From NCBI GenBank assembly GCA_027625915.1, contig JANTQA010000036.1, positions 12,359,001 through 12,423,000 on the forward strand: 64,000 nucleotides of DNA. The letters are read 5' to 3'. Position 1 is the first letter of the stretch, and each line of letters begins with the position of its first letter. Positions 1-11,330 of this stretch are shown here, one piece after another. A program made the position numbers and the translations under genes. The notes below the pieces were generated by a model, which was not told the origin of the DNA, did no database searches, and saw only the letters and a program-made list of their open reading frames with translations. Source of the stretch: Anaeramoeba flamelloides. Taxonomy: Eukaryota > Metamonada > Anaeramoebidae.

Positions 1-119
1 ATAAAAAAATTAATAAAAAAAAAAAGTGATATTTTATAAATCAATAAAAAAATAATTTTACCCACTTTCAACCATTTATCTATTTTATTTTCATTTTCTT
101 TACATATTCACAAATTATC

Positions 120-314
120 CAGCCAGTTCCACTCTGAAGGTACAAACTTCAACGGAATTTAAGGCACAAAAAAAATCTCAAATTAAGGCATAAAATTTAT
201 ATTTTGGTAAAATAATTTGTAAAATAAAAAAGTACAAATTTTGTGCCTTAATTTGGGATTTTTTTTGTGCCTTAAATTCCGTTGAAGTTTGTGCCTTAAA
301 AGTGGAACTGATTG
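120..314. mobile_element. MITE-A copy 1, palindromic Tc1/mariner-like element
   Basis: This is a near-perfect palindrome of about 195 bp with arms of roughly 75-80 bp. The arms carry the blocks GTTCCAC, AAGGCACAAA and TCAAATTAAGGC. The ends read CAG...CTG, with TA on the right side, as in Tc1/mariner non-autonomous elements. Sister copies lie at 29248-29443, 33353-33551 and (degenerate) 42078-42252. There is no coding capacity. Confidence 0.75.
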
Positions 315-315
315 T

Positions 316-913
316 AAATTTTAAATTATGAATGCAATTTGTTCATAATTTTTCGAATTTTTATCCAATTTTTCTGAAATTAAATATTTTTTTAAAACAA
401 AATTTTACCAAAAATGAACTTACTTTTGTGAAACAAAATATACCATTTGCACCCCCAATTTTACTTTCTTTTTTAATTATCGAAATTTAATAGTCAATAA
501 ATTATTTATTTATTGTTGGTTTTTTGTATTAGTTATTTTATGTATCAACGATAAAAAAACACATCTTTTTATTTTGAAACTTGGATTTAACTTTTCTCCA
601 CCAATTATTTTGACAAAAGTAATAAAATGAAAAAATAGTTTGTTTTGAAGTTTCTAAAAGAGAATTATTAAATACTGTAACATGATTATTTTGGTTTCTT
701 TCTTTGGATTTGGAAAAGTAATTATATAAAAAAATCTTTAAAGTGATCATTTTTACTGGTGATCCTGATTAAAAAATATAATACTTTATTGTTCAATACT
801 GTTATTTTCCAACTAATAAATGAAAATTTTTATTTCAATTTCCAAAATGTATATTAATTATTACTTCAACAACCAAATTAACAGAGTAAAAGTTTTTCTT
901 TGATTTACCTAAG
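316..913. other. AT-rich non-coding stretch
   Basis: I see only AT-rich sequence and no convincing gene. A 70-codon open frame on the minus strand (538-750) has real-looking start context but no recognisable motif. It may instead be the 5' side of the candidate gene that follows. Confidence 0.4.
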
Positions 914-1298
914 GAAGTTTGATTAAATGTCTAATAATATCATTTCTAAAAGATGTTGTAAAGATCTTGGGATTTTTTCAACAACTTATAAACTTGAATA
1001 ATATTTTGGAATGTGAACGAAAAATTGTCATTTATTAATTGGAAAATAAGAGTATAATAGTCCATATAGATTTTTTACAGTGTTTGGGATCATGTGGAAT
1101 CAATTCCATTTACCCAATTTATACACTCTTTATTTATGATCTTTTATATGGAAGACTTGAATCCCTTAAGGTACTAGTCTCTATTATTTTTTTTTTTTGA
1201 CCATTTACTTAATAAGGGTTCCTTATCAAAAACATATTTTTAATATTGAAAATACACAGGGGGTTTCGAATCTAAGTAATTGGCAAAAAATTTTCTAG
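914..1298 (+). CDS. candidate short-intron gene, 3' part only
   Basis: Three segments read as one frame if GT-AG introns are removed: 914-957, 1081-1170 and 1260-1298. The middle segment is the strongest. It is 30 codons long, follows a TTTTTTACAG acceptor, ends at AAG|GTACTA and keeps phase 0 on both sides. The last segment ends in TAG. Implied introns are 123 and 89 nt. The predicted peptide is hydrophobic (Ile, Leu, Tyr rich) with no family I recognise. The first segment starts in mid-codon, so a 5' exon is missing from this model. It lies about 550 bp upstream of PUS3 on the same strand. It could be chance. Confidence 0.3.
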
Positions 1299-1846
1299 AT
1301 CTCCATATCATTTTGGTAAAAAATTTATAAGAGATTGATCCCTTAAAAAATAATTGATAAAAATTTACTATTCCTTTTTTGAAGCCAAACTAGAACAATT
1401 AAAGATCAAATCATTCATTTTTGGTTAAGAATAAGTCTTCAATTCGACTTGCTTTTGGAAAATTTTTTTTTTGGAAAAATTTGTAATCAAGTTTTTGACA
1501 AAATAACTCAAATAAAACAGTTTCATTTACAAGTTCGGAATTTTACAAATTTTTTTTATTTTTTGCCCTTTCCTCTTATTCAAGATAAAAAAAACAATTT
1601 TTGACTTATTAAATTATTTATTCATAAAGAGTCTCCTTCAACTCAATATTAATCCCCAGAGTGATATTGTTTGTAAATACTTTTTGTTAATTTGGAATTG
1701 TCTGATTTAAAACCTTTGTATTAAAAAACCAAAAACGTTATACGCACCTCACCGGAAAAGTAAAAAATTAAAAACGTCACATCATTTTTTAAAAATTTAC
1801 TTCACAACCCAAAATTTTCACAAAAAGTTTTTTATTTCTTCAACAA

Positions 1847-3187
1847 ATGAGTTCGAAAGAAAAACTAAACAACGAAAGAAAAAGAAAGAAAGAGGATCTA
1901 ATAAAAAATGAAGAAAATGAGAAAGATACAAACAAAAAAGAACAAAAACAAATGGAAATCGAAATCGAAAAAGGAAACGGTAAAGAAAAAGAAAAAACCA
2001 ACCAAAATAAAAAGCTGAAACAAAACAAAAAACGAAAAAGAAAGAACCAAAAACAACAAAAGCAATTTAATTGGAACCTGTATAATAGAAGAAGAATTGC
2101 TCTTCAAGTGAGTTATGACGGGACACAATTCAGTGGCTTTGCGTCCCAATCATATTCACATAAAAAAACTGTCCAGGGCAACCTTTTGAGCGCACTAAAA
2201 ACCACCAAATTGATTAAGGACGAAGAATCAGCAAATTTCCAGTGTTCAGGGCGTACTGACAAAGGCGTCTCTGCTTTGGGACAAATTGTTTCTGTCACTG
2301 TCCGGACAAATCTTGCAGAAGGAGTTGGTATAATCAAATCTGATTGCGAGGAAAAGTTATTTCGAACAAAAGATCAAGAGATCGATTACACATATATCCT
2401 AAATCAACTACTGCCAGAGGGAATTCTTCTTTTGTCATGGTCGCCTGTCCCTGAAAAATTTAACGCAAGATTCGATTGCATTAGCAGAACCTACAAATAT
2501 TTTTTCGAGCCGGATTTGTATGATATAGAAAAAATGAAAATAGCTGCCGCAAAGCTGGTTGGCGAGCACGACTTCCGTAATTTTTGTAAGATTTCACCCG
2601 AAAAAACGTCACTAGTCCGAAAAATTATGTCAATTTCCATCGACAAGATTTATTCAATAAACTCAAATGACGAATCCTTGATCCGCTCAAAAGAAGTTTG
2701 GGCCTTTACTGTGAAGGGCCAAGGATTTTTATGGCACCAAGTCAGAGCAATGGTTGCCATTCTATTTTTAATTGGACAAAACAAAGAAGAACCAGAATTA
2801 GTCGACACCCTGCTTGATATTGAAAAAGTTCCCTCAAGACCAATCTATATAATCGCTCCAGAAGGGCCCCTTCTATTTTATTTTTGCGAATATGAGCAAG
2901 ATTTTGATTGGCAATATTCGATTAAAAATCAAATGAAAATTTATGATCTCTTTCAAAATAGAATTCAAAATAACACTTGGAAATCAATCCTTGGTGGGAT
3001 AGCCTTTTCAGCTATCGAAGAACAATCATTCCCCTTCAAAGAAATTGAAAGATATTGTTTGAACCCCTTAGAGGAAAGTGAGAATTATAAATTTGGTGAA
3101 GTTCAACAATTTTTAATGAGAGGGAATATAAATAAAAAAAAATCAGGTTACATACCAGTTATGAATTTAATAAGATGTAGTAAGTGA
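1847..3187 (+). CDS. PUS3: tRNA pseudouridine synthase, Pus3/Deg1 type (TruA family)
   Basis: Predicted to isomerise uridine to pseudouridine at tRNA positions 38/39. The 446-residue frame is uninterrupted and starts at the ATG at 1847. Residues 1-75 are Lys/Glu/Asn-rich low complexity. The catalytic TruA core begins near residue 84 (ALQVSYDGTQFSGFASQ). The active-site loop GRTDKG places the catalytic Asp at residue 138. Further family blocks are FNARFDCISRTYKYFF (about 205-220), HDFRNFCK (241-248) and WHQVRAMVAILFLIG (296-310). The HDFRNFCK and IEKVPSRP blocks favour Pus3 over Pus1. No intron is needed. The N-terminal extension is longer than in most homologues and typical of this genome's low-complexity inserts. 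Confidence 0.95.
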   Translation: MSSKEKLNNERKRKKEDLIKNEENEKDTNKKEQKQMEIEIEKGNGKEKEKTNQNKKLKQNKKRKRKNQKQQKQFNWNLYNRRRIALQVSYDGTQFSGFASQSYSHKKTVQGNLLSALKTTKLIKDEESANFQCSGRTDKGVSALGQIVSVTVRTNLAEGVGIIKSDCEEKLFRTKDQEIDYTYILNQLLPEGILLLSWSPVPEKFNARFDCISRTYKYFFEPDLYDIEKMKIAAAKLVGEHDFRNFCKISPEKTSLVRKIMSISIDKIYSINSNDESLIRSKEVWAFTVKGQGFLWHQVRAMVAILFLIGQNKEEPELVDTLLDIEKVPSRPIYIIAPEGPLLFYFCEYEQDFDWQYSIKNQMKIYDLFQNRIQNNTWKSILGGIAFSAIEEQSFPFKEIERYCLNPLEESENYKFGEVQQFLMRGNINKKKSGYIPVMNLIRCSK

Positions 3188-3264
3188 TTAAGCAATTTCT
3201 TTTTAATTTTTAAGTAATTTCAAATATGTCGAGAAAACTTTAAGATATATTTATTTATATTATT

Positions 3265-3302
3265 TATTTATTGATCGATTGATCGATCTATCGATCGATC
3301 GA
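3265..3302. repeat. GATC/GATT tetranucleotide microsatellite
   Basis: A short run of imperfect GATT, GATC and TATC tetramers lies in the 3' flank of PUS3. Confidence 0.7.
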
Positions 3303-3379
3303 AGGGAGTAATTAAAACTTTTTTATCTAAAATTCAAAAAAAGATTTTTATAAAAAGTATCAACTGAATGATAGAAATA

Positions 3380-3622
3380 ACCAAAGGAACCAAAGGAACC
3401 AAAGGAACCAAAGGAACCAAAGGAACCAAAGGAACCAAAGGAACCAAAGGAACCAAAGGAACCAAAGGAACCAAAGGAACCAAAGGAACCAAAGGAACCA
3501 AAGGAACCAAAGGAACCAAAGGAACCAAAGGAACCAAAGGAACCAAAGGAACCAAAGGAACCAAAGGAACCAAAGGAACCAAAGGAACCAAAGTAACCAA
3601 AGTAAACAAAGGAACCAAAGTA
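3380..3622. repeat. 9-bp minisatellite, unit ACCAAAGGA
   Basis: There are 23 uninterrupted copies of the 9-mer ACCAAAGGA (3380-3586), followed by four degenerate units to 3622. Because the unit is a multiple of three and lacks stops, several frames stay open on both strands. They would encode Thr-Lys-Gly on the plus strand and Gly-Ser-Phe or Leu-Val-Pro on the minus strand. I do not call a protein from this. A plus-strand ATG at 3368 precedes the array and the array ends at an AAA|GTAATC donor-like site, so a coding first exon cannot be excluded. Confidence 0.9.
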
Positions 3623-3639
3623 ATCATTTTTAAAAAAAA

Positions 3640-5455
3640 GTAAAACTAAAGAGTACACTTTTAAAAAATTTTCTCCCAAAAAATATTTCAAACTTTTTGA
3701 AAGTGGTTAAAAATGATTTTAATTTGTTTATTATTGTTTTAGATTCATATTTTACCACAAATTTAAATTTTGAAAGAATTAAACAATTGTTGTTATGATG
3801 AGGAAAATAAGAATAAGAATCCTTTTAAAAACATTATTTATAATTTCTTATTTGAAATAGCCTCATTTTTTTTTTTTTTTTTGTCAATACCAGAGAAAAA
3901 TAGAAATTTAAAGACACTTTCTAATAAATACTACCCCTTTTCGGCTTTTTTGAAAGTCGATAAATAACGATTCACTAATAATATTCTTTCATTTCTTCAA
4001 AAATTTTATTTTGAAAAATTTATAGTCAAAGTAAAAACTAGAAAAATATTAGAAAATAAATTATACGTCTGTTGGAAAAAAAGTGATTACTACAAGTTTT
4101 AAAAAGTTGAGACTCAAATTGATTAAAACAAATTAATCAAACAGCATGAACAACTTTTTGTGAAAATTTTCTTCATCACTTTTTTTTAAATAGTTGTACA
4201 TAACTGTTATTAAGAAATATTCAGAAACCAAGAAACCACTTAACATTAATAGCTGATATGATATCTACTCCATAAAAATCAATCAAAAATTACAAATAAT
4301 ATTTTAGTTTTTGGAATATTAACTAAACGTTTTTCCAGATTTATTTTTTAATTTAAAAGTAATTTAAATTTGTGATATAAACAGATTTAGTTGAGAAATT
4401 ACCAGGATTAAAAAGAAAAAAAAAAAATTAAAAAATATTTATTATGAATTTTTCGGATAAATTTGATTTAACAATGATATAATAAACGAAAATATAAATT
4501 TTAAGAACTAATTTTCTGAAAACATTTTGTTAGAAAAGGCTTTTTAATTAATTTTGTAAATTATAAAATTGATAAAAATCACCTTTTAGAAAATATGATT
4601 ATTTGAATCCCAAAAGTTATTATTTGGGTTTTGTGATTTCCACAATTTTCTCAATTTCTACAATTTCGACAATTTCTGTGATTTTGGTGATTTGTTCTTA
4701 AAAAAAAAAATTTCGAATAAATATTCAAAAATTTTTTCCTCATATTTTTAATTGAGCAAAAAAATTGAAAATTCTGGGATTTAGATTTGACAGTTAAACA
4801 CAATTAATGTATGAAGTATTTTTTTATTATCAATATTAATCATAAAAGCAAATCAAAAAAATAAAATTTTCTTTCACAAAACTGTATAATTTCATTCAAA
4901 AATATGGGCTTATTATTAATTGTAAAAATTTGTCATATTTTAAAATTGGTCAAATTTTATTTTTTGGTTCTTTTTGAAGAGGATCTTGATTATTTTCATC
5001 GGAATTAGATTTTTTTAAGTAGTTTTTAATGATTCTGAGAGAAAAATCAAAAAGATTATTTTGTTATTTGTAGTATTTTATTCCTTCAACTATCAGAAAG
5101 TCCAAAATTGTTGAAATCATCAATACTCAATCTTTTTAAAAAATTTTTCAAAACCCAATTTTAACCACCAAGTTTCAGTGACATACACTCCGAGCAAAAA
5201 TTATGATCTTTTCAATTTGATCAATAAAAAACAAAAACTATTTCCTCAAATTAATTAATGAACACTATGATAATTAGTGTTCATGTTGGATCAGTATGGT
5301 GTAATATATTACAGTTAAAAATTTAAAAAAAAACAGAAAAACAAACAACAAGAATTTTCATTTTTTCAAACTTTCTCTTCATTTTTTCAAGTGAAACATT
5401 TAAACTATTACCACTTTAATTAGAAAACTATAATTTCGAGAATCCAGCGAACAAA
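3640..5455. other. AT-rich stretch with two weak candidate terminal exons
   Basis: This is mostly featureless AT-rich DNA. Two plus-strand islands are open after acceptor-like sites. One is 4194-4254 (after TTTTTTAAATAG, ending in TGA). The other is about 5178-5260 (after AAGTTTCAG, ending in TAA). Upstream exons in matching phase were not found. A small perfect hairpin (GAACACTA...TAGTGTTC) lies near 5262-5285. Confidence 0.25.
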
Positions 5456-5950
5456 ATGAATTTGCTGAAAGAAGTATAGAAGATAAAATCAAAAATTGTA
5501 ATTTCAGTTGTTCCAAATTTTCTTTGGGAAGGTGGAACAAAATTGGAAAAACTGGCAAAAAATGAGAAAATTTCGTAGAGATCCTGAAAAAAATTGGATT
5601 TTTTAGCTAAATATTGGTTTTTGGGGTCAATTGAAATTAAAGACTAAATTGAAATTGTTATGTCACATCTGATCTCTCATCCACTTAAATTAACCTAGGC
5701 ATTGGCGAATACCATCTATCTGGCACACAAAATAATTTTTTTTTTTTGAAAATTAAAAAAAAAAAAAAGATAATTAAAAAAAAATAAGAAAATTAAAAAA
5801 AAAAAAAAATTAAAAAAAAAAAATAATAAATTTTAATAATTTTCCCATTATAGGAAACCAATTTCAAATTACCCTTAACAGAAAAATTAAATTTGATGCT
5901 GAAAAATCCAATAAAAGGAAAAACACAAAAAAATCAAAACAATTAAAAAA
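5456..5950 (+). other. cluster of candidate short exons, gene structure unresolved
   Basis: An ATG at 5456 opens a six-codon stretch ending at GAA|GTATAG. The next open block follows ATTTCAG (about 5516). A third follows TTTTTTAG (about 5617). The last follows CCCATTATAG (about 5853) and is open for 30-45 codons in two different frames. More than one splice combination is open, so I do not propose a protein. The intervening 5690-5730 stretch is unusually GC-rich for the window. Confidence 0.2.
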
Positions 5951-5970
5951 CACTAATCTTTTCCGAAACA

Positions 5971-6429
5971 ATGAAACTAAACCACAATGACAGCAAAATA
6001 AATAATACTAAAACACCCAAGATTGAAAACAAAAACAAAGATCAAACACCAATAAGAAAAAATTTTATTTCTTTTTATCGTATTAGAAAAATAAAAATAG
6101 TAAAAAAATTAAAGTCAAAAAAAAAGTAAAGATTAAAAGTCAATAGTTGCGAATTAAAATGTGGTGTTTTTACTACCAGGTCTTTTTAACTAACAATAAT
6201 TTCTCATACAATTACTTGAATCAATTTCCAGATTGATCATAATAGTGTCTTTGAATGAACCGAAAATACTTCAACCAAGTCATCTTCAAATTGAAAATAC
6301 ACAACACTTTTTTCATTTATCAAAAAGGTTTCTCAACTAAAGAAATATTTTTACTGTATTCAATAACTGATTTCAAATATTAATTTTTTACAGAGTTTAA
6401 TTGATAATCTTTCCAATAAAATAATTTAA
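5971..6429 (+). CDS. candidate four-exon small gene, unknown function
   Basis: From the ATG at 5971, exons 5971-6113, 6147-6179, 6232-6327 and 6396-6429 join in phase to about 101 codons ending in TAA. Introns would be 33, 52 and 68 nt. The 52-nt intron begins GTCTTT, contains AACTAAC as a possible branch site and ends TTTCCAG. The 31-codon third exon has mixed composition with Pro, His, Gln and Asn. The first intron is very short, and an alternative reading with a 47-nt first intron stops earlier in exon 3. No domain is recognised. This is a hand-made splice model without homology. Confidence 0.3.
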
Positions 6430-6744
6430 ACTCGTTAAAAAATTTGAAGAAAATTCAATTTATTAAAGGAAAAAACAATAAAAAATGATATTACCAAAAT
6501 CATAAATCCCAAAGTAATCCTTTTCCAATAAGAAATTCAAGTACCCCTACTAAAACTTAAAGTACTTTTTAAATGTAATGCTTCAAATAACCATTGAAAA
6601 TTCAAAAAAAATTCATTTTCCAATTTTCTCTGTTAACTAAGTGATCAATATTAATTTGAAGTTTAAATTAATTCAAAACTTATTTTTTTTTAATAAAACA
6701 ATTTTTCCAAACAAAATGATAAACTACCCAACTGTAAACACGGT

Positions 6745-7105
6745 GTCTATATTTTTAAAAGTTTTTTTTTGATAAAAATTGATTTGTAGAAGAAATTACT
6801 AATTTTGTATCCTTGTATGTGGCATAATACCAAAGCTCAATTAAGAACTGGTATTTTGAGTGTTTCTTGTTAGATTTTTAAAGAATAACTATAAACGAAT
6901 ATAAAATAAATTCCGAAAAAAATGATAAAAATGAAATTTAAAAAAATGTTCAGGCAAAATTATTCTCCCATTAAATATGATCAAAATCACTCAAAATACC
7001 AAATCTTAATTGGACTTTGGTATTATACCACATACACGTATACAAATAAGTACTTTCTTCTACAAATCAATTTTTATTGAAAAAAACCTCTATAAATAGA
7101 GGACT
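6745..7105. mobile_element. MITE-F, palindromic DNA element
   Basis: Inverted arms of about 110-125 bp face each other. The left arm contains TGATTTGTAGAAGAAA and GGCATAATACCAAAG. The right arm contains their reverse complements near 6995-7080. The centre is about 110 bp of AT-rich sequence without an ORF. Target-site duplication is not clear. I saw no second copy in the window. Confidence 0.65.
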
Positions 7106-7290
7106 CATGCTTCCAATTGTATAATTCTAATAAAAATTTACCCACAAAATACTGATCAAGATTTATCCTTAATCCGTCAGAAATTAATTGTGTTATTTGA
7201 ATTTTAAAAAGTAAATATAATTCAATTTTTATAAAATTATTTGAACTTGAAAAAAATTTTTTTTCAAAAAAGTATTTATTTTAATTTCAA

Positions 7291-8242
7291 ATGTCTGTGG
7301 AAAGGTAGTTTGATTACAATTAATCCTTTTCTTAAATATTTTTTTTAAACTGGTATTTGAAAGGAGGAAAAATTTTCAAATTATCATTGATCTTATTTAC
7401 TTAATAGAGAAACTGAAGACTTATTTTGTATGTCCTGTTTAAAACCAAAGATAATCTCTTAGTAATGAACTTTACATAAGAAAAATCAGGAATTGGAAAT
7501 AGAGTTAAAATAGAATTTTTATTTATTGCTTTTTCCAGGTTATCCCAATTTATACCAGCCAACTTTCTCTCAAAAATTACCTGAAACAATTTGGATAACC
7601 TGCGAAGGTTCCTGGGAAAAATATTTTTATAACTTTTTTTTTTTTTAATAGCTGTTGCACATGACTATCAATCCTATGTTGCATCATAACTTTCTCTTAA
7701 TTATAAGTTTTAAAACTTAACTGAACTCAATGCTTGTGTGCCATTTTGGGTTCTTGAAAAATGTTCGAAAATTCCAAATGAAAAGAAAAATTGCACAATT
7801 CTTGTTGCTTGACCAAGATCATTCCTGGAAGATATTTTTTAACCATATTCCTAATTGATTTCAGTTAATAAACAACCTGATATCACATTACCTTTCAAAC
7901 ACATTGGTTGTGCCTATTCAGGATGTGCATTTTTATATGGTTTCTTAACAATGTAATTTTCCCAAAAATATTTCTGTATGATCTAAAACATTTTTCACTT
8001 TTCAAAAAGAAATATATTTCTAAACCTAGATAAAGAACGAATTTTAATAAAAACTTTTCTTAATTATTATTTTCCGTTTTTTTTTTTTTTGCTAACCCAT
8101 TAAACATTTTTTTTTTTTTTATAAATATTATTTACTTTCATTTTTAACAATAGAAAAATTTGAAGAAGTAAGAGAAAGATGGTTAAAAAAACATCAAAAT
8201 AATTCTGGAGAAACAAATAAAAAAAGAGCCAAGGAAAATTAA
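7291..8242 (+). CDS. candidate five-exon gene encoding an 88-aa Cys-containing protein
   Basis: Five short exons (7291-7304, 7408-7427, 7539-7607, 7865-7939, 8154-8242) join in consistent phase into 89 codons from ATG to TAA. Introns are 103, 111, 257 and 214 nt, all GT-AG. Acceptors are TTAATAG, TTTTTCCAG, ATTTCAG and AACAATAG. The predicted protein has a low-Lys, Cys/Trp/Pro-containing middle (YQPTFSQKLPETIW at about 17-30, then GCAYSGC at about 49-55) and a charged helical C-terminus (EKFEEVRERWLKK). I do not recognise the family. It is the best supported of the small spliced models because exon phases, splice sites and composition all agree, but no homology supports it. A minus-strand open frame over 7401-7589 is treated as a shadow. 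Confidence 0.45.
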
Positions 8243-8679
8243 CGAAATCAATTATTTAACACCAATGAAAATTCAGTTTTTTTTAAAGAAAAAATAATTA
8301 ATTACCTTTTTTAGAGAAACAAATTCAGATTTCAATAGAAAAATAATAAATATAATTAATATTTTTTAATAAATAAAAACACCCAATTGATATTTTAAAA
8401 TATTCCTTTTTTTTTTTTTTATTCATTTTTTTCAAAATATGTGAAAAGTATCTGAATTAATTTTCAGAGAAAGCAAATAATGTTAATAATTCATAATTAT
8501 AATACGTTTTAATTAAAAAGTCTTTATTCTGACCCATTTTCATAAAATTGAAGTTTCCAAAAATGAAAAGCAAAACTTGTCAGGTTCAATTTTTTTTACC
8601 TAACGTAATTTTTTTTTCTTAAGGGTTTTGTAGGAATTTATTTTTATAATTTATTTTTCCTTTTTTGATTTTTTACTGA
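8243..8679. other. AT-rich non-coding stretch
   Basis: Poly-T runs and AT-rich sequence. Nothing else is seen. Confidence 0.5.
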
Positions 8680-9036
8680 TTATCTAAAATAAAGTCATCA
8701 TGGGTGTCTTGCGAATTAAAACATCAATGAATTCGACTCTTTATTTCTTGAGATCCGAAGAACTATAAAATTTCGAACTTTTATGAATAGTTATTCTAGC
8801 AAGATCAGACGTTTAATTCGAAGATGGTAGTAAAACCACAACCCAACCATGTTTCTTCTAATTCCATTTATTCAGAGGTTTTTATTGGAAACTAGACAAT
8901 ACTCCAATTTGATCAGGCCAAATTATCTATTCCTAAATTTTTGAAATTTTATAGTTCTTCGGATCTCAAGAAATAAAGAGTCTAATTCATTGATGTTTTA
9001 ATTTGTAAGATACCCACGATGGCTTTATTTTAGATA
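8680..9036. mobile_element. MITE-E, palindromic DNA element
   Basis: Arms of about 100 bp form an inverted repeat. TCTAAAATAAAG...GAATTAAAACATCAATGAATT on the left is mirrored on the right near 8945-9030. The arms include TCTTGAGATCCGAAGAACT. The interior includes AAAACCACAACCCAACCATG. A related, more degraded element lies at about 19440-19750 (shared TTTTTATTG and AAACTAGACAA blocks). No coding capacity. Confidence 0.7.
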
Positions 9037-10380
9037 GTCCTTAAAGAGGAATCTGGAAATAAATTTTTATAAATATATTAGTTTCAATAATCATACAGTT
9101 TGAATAAATAACAATAACCAGCTAATTATTAATAGTTGATTTTTCTCAAAACAGAATTAAAATAATTTATGTGATAAAATTTGTTTTTGTTTTCAAAGTT
9201 TAAAGTTTAATTTGAATAGTTAATGTTTGTGTAGTGTACAAAATAATATCTATATATATATATATATATTATGATTTGAACAAAATTTAATTATTCGTTA
9301 GTCAAATTAGCGAATGACGTTATTCTTAATAATTGGGTGTACAGAAGGTAACATGTAAAATTTATAAAAATTATTCAAAAAAATTTTTTAAATAATAATT
9401 TTAAGAAAATTATTTTTTTTTAAATATTCTTACACGAAATTGAAATACCCTTTTCAGAGTATTATTAATCGAATTTAAATATTTTCAATCAAAAAAAAGA
9501 TTTTCAAAGGAATTTTTTGATTAGAAAAATAAAATTGATAATATTGAATGAATTTATTAAAAAAAAAATAAATTTGGACGAATTCGTTTATTGGATTGAA
9601 AAAATTTTTCAGCTTTACAGATTAATAATCGTTTTATGAATATAATTCCATAAATAATTAAAAATATAATTCTATATTAAATCAATAAAATTTTTTATGA
9701 TTAATTTTGAAAATTTTTATCACTTAAAAATCACAAATCTTAAAGCAATGAATAACAATCATCCACATAGAAAACATTGTAAAAAATCATTAAATAATAA
9801 AAAATAGGATTTTGAAATCAATTATTTTTTCAATAAAAAATTCAAATTATATTTAAATATTTAAAAAACAATCAGTTATTTTGGATTTTAAAACAAAACG
9901 AATCTAAGATTAATTATTACTGATATAAATACCAGTTTTGAATTGATTAATCACCAAAACTGAGACTTTATCAGTTTATTTAATATTATTATTGATAGCA
10001 GTAATTGACTTTATTAAAATATATTTTGAACTGTAATTTTAAACTTTTATAATTTTTTTTGTTTCATAAAAAATGAAAATGGATGGGTAGTTTTAAATTA
10101 TCAGAAAATATCAATTAATCAAATTTTATCAAGATTATTTCTAAAAATGTTATACCAATGAATTGAATTTGTTGCAAATTAATTAATAAATCACAAGTTT
10201 ATTTTGGAAAAGAATGAAAAATGTGATGATATATTAATTTACTTAAATACTTTTAATACAATAAAATTTTATAACGAAAACGATAAAAAAATCTATCACA
10301 ATACAATTAATAGAAAAAAAATTTTGAATAAATTAGTTTAAAAAGAATTAGAAAAGTAATGAAAAATTTCAATTATTCAT
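9037..10380. other. AT-rich stretch, possibly eroded LINE 5' part
   Basis: No gene is recognised. It holds a short (TA)n run near 9250-9268. It lies directly upstream, in the same orientation, of the reverse-transcriptase remnant and may be its eroded 5' portion. Confidence 0.3.
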
Positions 10381-11330
10381 AAAATTATTAAACTTTTTTT
10401 TTTAAATTAAATATTATGAAGGTGAATGACTTGGTATATTTTTCAAGGTGATCCATTATTATCTATTTTATTCGCTCGAATTTTACATTTTCTTCTATTG
10501 TAAATAATACCATTAACAGATCATTGTCAAATGCCTGCAGATGATTGAATTTTGATTATAAATGGAAATAAAAATAATTTAAATCAAAAATATTAAATTC
10601 TATATAAGAAATTATTATTCAATTTGGATTATATCCAAATAAAGATAAAAGATTTTATCAAGATTTATCAAAATATTAAAGATTTTAGTATTTATTCAGA
10701 CTAAAATTCCAAAATTAGTTAATATTTTAAAAAAATCATAAGAAACTAATAACTATTAAAATAAAAAATTTTATAATAATTTATGAATCATTAATTTGAA
10801 AATTAGATTATTCAAATCTTTTAATATGTAATCACATAACATATGAATTAAAAATTGATAATTATACAATATCATCTTTTAAATTATTTAAATTCTTGGA
10901 TTAATATTAATATCAGACTAAAATTTTCAAAATAAATAGAAAAACACCAATTCTTATTTTTAAAACAGAATTTAAATTAGAAAATATAGTAATTTCAATA
11001 AATTAAAAAAATATAATTCAAAAATAAATTAAAATAATTATATCTTCCTTATTGGAAAAAATAATAAAATTAAACCCAAAAACTAAAAAAGAAAATGAAT
11101 AGGAATTCTAAAAATTTAAAACTTTTTTAATTATAGAAATTTATGATTAAATGCGTTTGTGAATTCGATTAGATGGAAATGTTGTTAGTTTTTTTTTTAA
11201 GAATGGAGAAAAATCAAATATATTAATCAATTCTTTTGAACTTGGAAATGCCGTTAGGTTTTTTTAATTTTTCTGTTTATTTGGAAAATCAATTTATTTT
11301 AGAATTAAAACAGATAACGTCAAGAAAACC
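10380..11330 (+). mobile_element. decayed LINE (non-LTR retrotransposon) with RT remnant
   Basis: In the frame through 10441 the translation contains FQGDPLLSILF. About 20 codons later comes PADD. These match the QGDPLSPLLF and (Y/F)ADD motifs of non-LTR reverse transcriptases. A second frame near 10600-10660 gives QFGLYPNKDKRFYQD, like the segment that follows the ADD motif. Several stops and frame changes show that it is dead. The 3' side (about 11200-11330, with GCCGTTAGGTTTTTTT) resembles the 3' ends of the other LINE copies here. The QGDP signature argues for a LINE rather than an LTR element. Confidence 0.65.

Noticed and set aside
120-314. Possible CRISPR array or repeats with spacers
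   Set aside because: The repeats are single palindromes with TA duplications in a eukaryotic context. There is no regular repeat-spacer series anywhere in the window.
1255-1285. tRNA-like T-arm (GGGTTTCGAATCT)
   Set aside because: No acceptor or anticodon stem can be formed around it. No tRNA or rRNA gene was recognised in the window.
3323-3691. Gly-Ser-Phe, Leu-Val-Pro and Thr-Lys-Gly repeat proteins on both strands
   Set aside because: All are translations of one 9-bp minisatellite. No frame has independent coding support.
10380-11330. LTR retroelement as the source of the reverse-transcriptase motif
   Set aside because: The QGDP motif is of the non-LTR type, no long terminal repeats or protease/integrase motifs were seen, and the tail family ends in poly(A).
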